Source: Candidatus Thiodubiliella endoseptemdiera | GTDB taxonomy: Bacteria; Pseudomonadota; Gammaproteobacteria; PS1; Pseudothioglobaceae | DNA length: 64,000 bases | Assembly: GCA_013416635.1 (NCBI GenBank) | Contig: JACCHT010000001.1 | Coordinates: forward strand, 124,001-188,000 | Direction: 5' to 3' | Shown here: positions 60,312 through 64,000 of the stretch, piece by piece | How the letters are laid out: each line of letters starts with the position of its first letter | Numbering within the stretch: the first letter of the stretch is position 1 | Notes under the pieces: model-generated | Seen by the model: the letters and a program-made list of their open reading frames with translations, nothing else | Databases searched by the model: none | Told to the model about the DNA's origin: nothing | Made by a program: the position numbers and the translations under genes

Positions 60312-61105
60312 CAATCAACTAAAAATACTTGCTTGTCTTCAAGTCGAATCATACTCAAAGCCCCACCCCAAGCGCAACCTTTATCCATTGGATAAATATG
60401 GGGTTGAGTAATGTCTGCTAGCGTTGACCAGTGTCCAAAAAATATGTCGGTTTTTTCCAGCAATCTGTTTTTATGCAAAAACCACGCTTTAAAGCCCTTT
60501 GGTGCAGTTTCAATACCCATTTTTTCTTTAAATTCTAGTGTGCCATCGGCTTGACAGAAACGCATTCGCATACAGGCATTAATCGTATATCGACAGGCAT
60601 CCATTTCGCTTAAATCGTCTGTCCAAGTATATGGTTGATTATCATACATATCGTCAATAAATATCCCCGTTTGATTGCCCTGTAAATGTTTTTCAACTGT
60701 GGCTGTTTGCGTTAGCAGGGTAGATTTGTCCCAAATCGGTGGAATGCCTGCGTGCACTAATAGGGTGTTTTGATGTTCAATTACTAAGGGTTGTTGGCGT
60801 AAAAAATCAACCAATTTTGCCGAATCTTTTGCATCCAAAATATCATTAAAAGTGTCTTTATTGCTCGGTGTTCTACTACCAAATGCACAGGCCAACAGAT
60901 GAAAATCGTGATTGCCTAATAGCATTTTGGCATTATCACCCAAGTCTTTGATAAAGCGTAAAGTTGCTAAAGATTGAGCGCCACGATTAACCACATCGCC
61001 TAAGAAAAATAATCGGTCTTTATCGGTAGAGAATTTGGCTTTTTTGAGCAATAATTGCAAAGCGTCAAAACATCCCTGAATATCGCCAATTAGGTAGTCA
61101 CTCAT
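60308..61105 (-). CDS. apaH: Diadenosine tetraphosphatase, symmetrical
   Basis: Hydrolyses Ap4A to two ADP and can decap Np4-capped RNA. Metallophosphoesterase motifs are IGDIQGCFDAL (residues 6-16), FLGDVVNRG (about 35) and LLGNHDFH (about 60). At 265 aa it is near usual length. It overlaps apaG by 4 bp in the pdxA-rsmA-apaG-apaH operon. Confidence 0.96.
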   Translation of the reverse strand: MSDYLIGDIQGCFDALQLLLKKAKFSTDKDRLFFLGDVVNRGAQSLATLRFIKDLGDNAKMLLGNHDFHLLACAFGSRTPSNKDTFNDILDAKDSAKLVDFLRQQPLVIEHQNTLLVHAGIPPIWDKSTLLTQTATVEKHLQGNQTGIFIDDMYDNQPYTWTDDLSEMDACRYTINACMRMRFCQADGTLEFKEKMGIETAPKGFKAWFLHKNRLLEKTDIFFGHWSTLADITQPHIYPMDKGCAWGGALSMIRLEDKQVFLVDC

Positions 61106-61473
61106 TGCAAGGTGTAAGGTTCGCTGAGGACAAATTCGGGAATGGGTGCGTCAAAATGTTCACCATCATCATTAATCATCCCGTATTCACCTTTCATTGT
61201 ACCTGTTGCAGTTTGAATAACCGAGCCTGATGTGTATTGAAAGGCTTCGCCTGGCAATAAATAGGGCTGTTCTCCAATCACGCCCAAACCCTCAACTTCT
61301 TCTATATGTCCCATCTCATCTTGGATAATCCAGTGCCTATCCAGCAGTCGTGCGCCAATTTTACCTTTGTTAATAATAGTAATCGTATAAGCAAAAGCAA
61401 ATTTGTGTTCAGCAGGGGCGGTGTGCTGTGGCAATGGCACGACTTTAACAATAATTTCAATTTTATTTTTCAT
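61102..61473 (-). CDS. apaG: ApaG-domain protein
   Basis: 123-residue fibronectin-III-like fold protein. The family pattern FAYTITIINKGKIGARLLDR (about 28-47) and GEAFQYTSGSVIQTATGTMK is clear. Function is unresolved; it is conserved with apaH. It overlaps rsmA by 11 bp, which points to translational coupling. Confidence 0.94.
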   Translation of the reverse strand: MKNKIEIIVKVVPLPQHTAPAEHKFAFAYTITIINKGKIGARLLDRHWIIQDEMGHIEEVEGLGVIGEQPYLLPGEAFQYTSGSVIQTATGTMKGEYGMINDDGEHFDAPIPEFVLSEPYTLQ

Positions 61474-62230
61474 TAATGTTCTCGTAGTCGTTGGCTAAGG
61501 TAATAAAATCCTGTACTGCAAGCATTTCAGCGCGTTGTGACAGGTCGATGGCAGTTTGTGCTTGTGTCAAGTGTGATTTTAAACAATTTCTCAGCGTTTT
61601 TCTGCGTTGTGCGAAAGACACTTTAACTATTTTTTGAAAAATAGACATATTCCTCACTGCTGTTTTTGGCAAAGGTTTGAGATAGGCAATAGCAGAATCT
61701 ACTTTCGGTGCAGGCTCAAATGATTCAGGAGGCACAATAAAAATAAGTTCCACTTCAAAAAATGCCTGAATCATCACGCTCAATCGCCCATAAATTTTTG
61801 AGCCATTACCTGCTACCATTCTTTCCACTACTTCTTTTTGCAACATAAAAGTCATATCCACCACTTTATCACGGTTTTCAAGCAAGTGAAAAAGAATTGG
61901 CGACGAGATATTATAAGGCAAATTGCCTACCACACGAATTGGCGTAGGCAAGGTGTTTAAATCAAATTTGAGTGCATCGCCTTCGTGAATAACCAAATTA
62001 TCTTTGTTAAAACCCTTTAGAAAATCAATCAAATCTCTGTCAATTTCAATCACATTTAATATCTTGACACACTCTAATAACAATAATGTCATCGCCCCTT
62101 GTCCGGGACCAATTTCAAGCAAGTTATCGTCAAATTTTGGTGCAATCACCGACACAATACGACTAATAACCGTCTCATCAATTAAGAAATTTTGCCCAAA
62201 GCGTTTGCGTGCTATGTGTTTATTTGCCAC
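61463..62230 (-). CDS. rsmA: 16S rRNA dimethyladenosine transferase
   Basis: Methylates A1518 and A1519 of 16S rRNA late in 30S assembly. It has N-terminal KRFGQNFLIDE, the SAM-binding motif LLEIGPGQGAMT (about residue 38) and the catalytic NLPYNISSPI (about 103). At 255 aa it is normal length. It overlaps pdxA by 11 bp upstream and apaG by 11 bp downstream. Confidence 0.97.
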   Translation of the reverse strand: MANKHIARKRFGQNFLIDETVISRIVSVIAPKFDDNLLEIGPGQGAMTLLLLECVKILNVIEIDRDLIDFLKGFNKDNLVIHEGDALKFDLNTLPTPIRVVGNLPYNISSPILFHLLENRDKVVDMTFMLQKEVVERMVAGNGSKIYGRLSVMIQAFFEVELIFIVPPESFEPAPKVDSAIAYLKPLPKTAVRNMSIFQKIVKVSFAQRRKTLRNCLKSHLTQAQTAIDLSQRAEMLAVQDFITLANDYENINEK

Positions 62231-63197
62231 GATTAATCAAATCCTTGGCGTAAGCAATTGCTGTGTGCAAACTGCCCATGCTAATATTCCCTGTACCCGC
62301 AAGATTAAGTGCCGTGCCGTGATCCACCGAAGTGCGAATAAACGGCAAACCCAAAGTAACATTCACCGATTTTTTAAAGCCTAAAGTCTTTAATACCGGC
62401 AGGCCTTGATCGTGATACATTGCCAACACACAATCCACCCCCCGCAAGGCATCAGGCGTAAAAGCTGTATCCGCAGGTACGCTACCAACAAGATTAAACC
62501 CTTGTGTGTTGAGTTTTTTAATCAACGGATTGATAATTTCAATTTCTTCTCTGCCCAAATACCCATCTTCACCTGCGTGAGGATTTAGCCCACAGACCAC
62601 AATTTTTGGATTTTGCAAACCGTAACCCTGTAAAGAATAATGAATAATGTGCAAAGTTTGCGTTAAAGAATCGGTTTGTATGTTTTTTGACACTTGGCTT
62701 AACGGTATGTGCGTTGTCGCCAACGCCACTCGCAATCCCTCAGTTGCCAACATCATCACAGTTTTATCGATATTAGCGCGTTGCGCCAAATATTCAGTAT
62801 GCCCACTAAACCCCTTGCCATTTTTATCTTGGTAAATATTGGCTTGGTTGATAACTCCTTTATGCAAAGGTCCAGTAACCAACGCCTGCGCTTTTTTATC
62901 AAGGCAATATTGTGTGGCTAAATCCAATGTTTTTAACACATAAGCAGCATTATCTTTATTCAATTTCCCTGCCACCACTTCATCCGCTATTTTCACAGGA
63001 TAAACACACAATGATTTATCCTGTGAAGTGCTTTCTGTCTCACTAATTTTCAGTGTTAAACCGAGTATTTTTGCACGTGTAAGCAATACATCGGGGTCGG
63101 CAAAAACCAACAAATCCTGCGCAGTTTTTTCTTGGGCAATCATCACTGCCAAATCAGGACCAATTCCAGCGGGTTCACCGGGGGTAAATATAAGCAT
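62220..63197 (-). CDS. pdxA: 4-hydroxythreonine-4-phosphate dehydrogenase
   Basis: NAD-dependent step of the DXP-dependent vitamin B6 pathway. It begins with TPGEPAGIGPDLAV. Metal-ligand regions are GHTEYLA (about residue 136), GLNPHAGEDG (about 205) and AMYHDQGLPVLK (about 260). At 325 aa it is normal length. It is first gene of the pdxA-rsmA-apaG-apaH operon; surA, often upstream, is absent. Confidence 0.97.
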   Translation of the reverse strand: MLIFTPGEPAGIGPDLAVMIAQEKTAQDLLVFADPDVLLTRAKILGLTLKISETESTSQDKSLCVYPVKIADEVVAGKLNKDNAAYVLKTLDLATQYCLDKKAQALVTGPLHKGVINQANIYQDKNGKGFSGHTEYLAQRANIDKTVMMLATEGLRVALATTHIPLSQVSKNIQTDSLTQTLHIIHYSLQGYGLQNPKIVVCGLNPHAGEDGYLGREEIEIINPLIKKLNTQGFNLVGSVPADTAFTPDALRGVDCVLAMYHDQGLPVLKTLGFKKSVNVTLGLPFIRTSVDHGTALNLAGTGNISMGSLHTAIAYAKDLINRGK

Positions 63198-63328
63198 TGT
63201 TCTGTCTTTTAATAATTAATAATGTGTTAAAATTTTTTGCTTATTATAAAGGTTTAAAATGGGTTAATTAGTGTAAAATTTCAAGGTTACGGATGAAGTT
63301 CCTAATTAATTTTTTTACAAGGTTTAAT
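63198..63328. promoter_or_regulatory. Divergent promoter region pdxA / membrane fusion protein
   Basis: 131-bp AT-rich gap between divergent genes. Several TATAAA/TAAAAT-like hexamers are present, but none has a convincing -35 partner, so I do not call boxes. Confidence 0.35.
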
Positions 63329-64000
63329 ATGAATTTAACAATAAAAATTGCTACAATATTAGCTTTACCACTACTATCGTTGTTTTCAAGCGCAGCACTA
63401 TTTAATCAAGGTCAACAAAATTATAAAACTGCTTACACTTTTCAGCAAGTCCAAGGTTTGTCGCTTGATAAAAGAGCACTTTTGGGCGGCAAGGTAATTT
63501 CTTCAGCGAAGGTGAGTTTATCAGCACAAGTTTCGGGCGATGTTCTTAGTGTTAAAGGTCAAGAAGGAGATATGTTCCATCAAGGTGCGACCCTTGTCAC
63601 TCTTGAGCAAGAGTCTATTCAGGCACAAAGAGACGCAGTTTATGCAGAAATAGAATCTGCTAATGAGGCCCTTAAAAACGCAGGTGTGCAGTATTCACAG
63701 TCTATTATTTCACCAAATTCAAGTGGTATGTTTGGGGGTGCAGGTAGTATGTTTTCAGTATTCACAGATCCGATGGTGAGAATGAGTGGACAGGGCAACC
63801 CTGATTTTGACAAGTATGCACGACGCACTTCTCGCTACACTACTTATCAACAAGCAAAACACAAGTTAACACAAGCACAACTTAAACTTAAACAAATGAA
63901 CGAACGCCTTAAAGATGCAAATATCACCGCCCCTTTTGATGGTGTTATTGTGGTTAAGAATGTTAATCAAGGCGATGTTGTTCAACCGGGGCAAGTGTTA
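63329..64000 (+). CDS. Periplasmic membrane fusion (adaptor) protein of an efflux system, partial
   Basis: 224 residues before the window ends. A signal peptide or N-terminal helix (MNLTIKIATILALPLLSLFS) is followed by a biotinyl-lipoyl half-motif (VSLSAQVSGDVLSVKGQEGD). A long alpha-helical hairpin rich in Gln and Lys follows (about 85-195). The second lipoyl half (ITAPFDGVIVVKNVNQGDVV) follows. This is the layout of RND/MacA-type adaptors, which link an inner-membrane pump to a TolC-type channel. Substrate is unknown. A Gly/Ser-rich insert (NSSSGMFGGAGSM, about 133) in the hairpin is unusual. A type I secretion HlyD role is possible but less likely. Confidence 0.85.
   Translation, partial: MNLTIKIATILALPLLSLFSSAALFNQGQQNYKTAYTFQQVQGLSLDKRALLGGKVISSAKVSLSAQVSGDVLSVKGQEGDMFHQGATLVTLEQESIQAQRDAVYAEIESANEALKNAGVQYSQSIISPNSSGMFGGAGSMFSVFTDPMVRMSGQGNPDFDKYARRTSRYTTYQQAKHKLTQAQLKLKQMNERLKDANITAPFDGVIVVKNVNQGDVVQPGQVL

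Noticed and set aside
63329-64000. Dedicated HlyD-type type I secretion adaptor for the giants
   Set aside because: Motif layout fits RND/MacA-type adaptors better, and it is far from the giants with no ABC exporter partner in view.

Overview
The window is about 38-40% GC by eye and carries a compact gammaproteobacterial core genome. Gene content and order (lysS, cmk-rpsA-ihfB, fabF/acpP, parE, groESL, bamA-lpxD-fabZ-lpxA, pdxA-rsmA-apaG-apaH, dapF) are gammaproteobacterial. The low GC, tight gene packing, giant surface proteins and IS/MITE load suggest a SUP05/Thioglobus-type sulfur oxidiser or a related bivalve symbiont. The lineage is an inference from general resemblance; no marker was compared.

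Layout. 1-7254: housekeeping genes (Uup-type ABC-F ATPase, CcmH, a TPR protein, LysS, MazG-like, Cmk, S1, IHF-beta) ending at tRNA-Lys(UUU). 7263-29115: an accessory block. It holds a broken tyrosine recombinase just past the tRNA, then two tandem giant genes (A, 8195-17383, clearly decayed; B, 17599-28029, nearly intact), then a graveyard of gene scraps and two MITEs. 29119-33282: fabF, acpP, queC, parE on the minus strand. 33440-49184: a second accessory block. It holds a Sel1-type gene split by a MITE, a third giant gene (C, 47924-34145, minus strand), and an IS5-like element whose transposase is itself split by a MITE. 49248-63197: a long minus-strand chaperone/envelope block (bamA to groEL), then dapF and the pdxA-apaH operon. 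A membrane fusion protein runs off the right end.

Giant proteins A, B and C share one N-terminal cassette (two related ~140-residue domains, no Sec signal). All appear to end in a C-terminal type I secretion signal. In between they differ. A and B carry Ig-like modules and FG-GAP/VCBS repeats; C carries Ig-like modules and a 25-unit array of a 101-residue Ig-like domain. In B the FG-GAP repeats come in five blocks of exactly five 57-residue units. The blocks of A also count as five. This suggests a five-bladed propeller module. Within B the units are almost identical except at a few fixed codons, which are hypervariable. This is the most interesting signal in the window.

A 161-bp MITE with 5-bp target duplications is present in six copies that look identical, plus one old derivative. 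Its ends match those of the IS5-like element. Several insertions can be read precisely: inside a Sel1 gene, inside a secretion-domain remnant, in the leader of gene C, and within the transposase.

Caution: single-base frameshifts occur in genes that should be essential or important (parE, murJ, rpoH, uup). The 303-bp array of C is full of one-base indels except in its middle. Uncorrected sequencing error in repeats and homopolymers is a serious alternative to biological decay.
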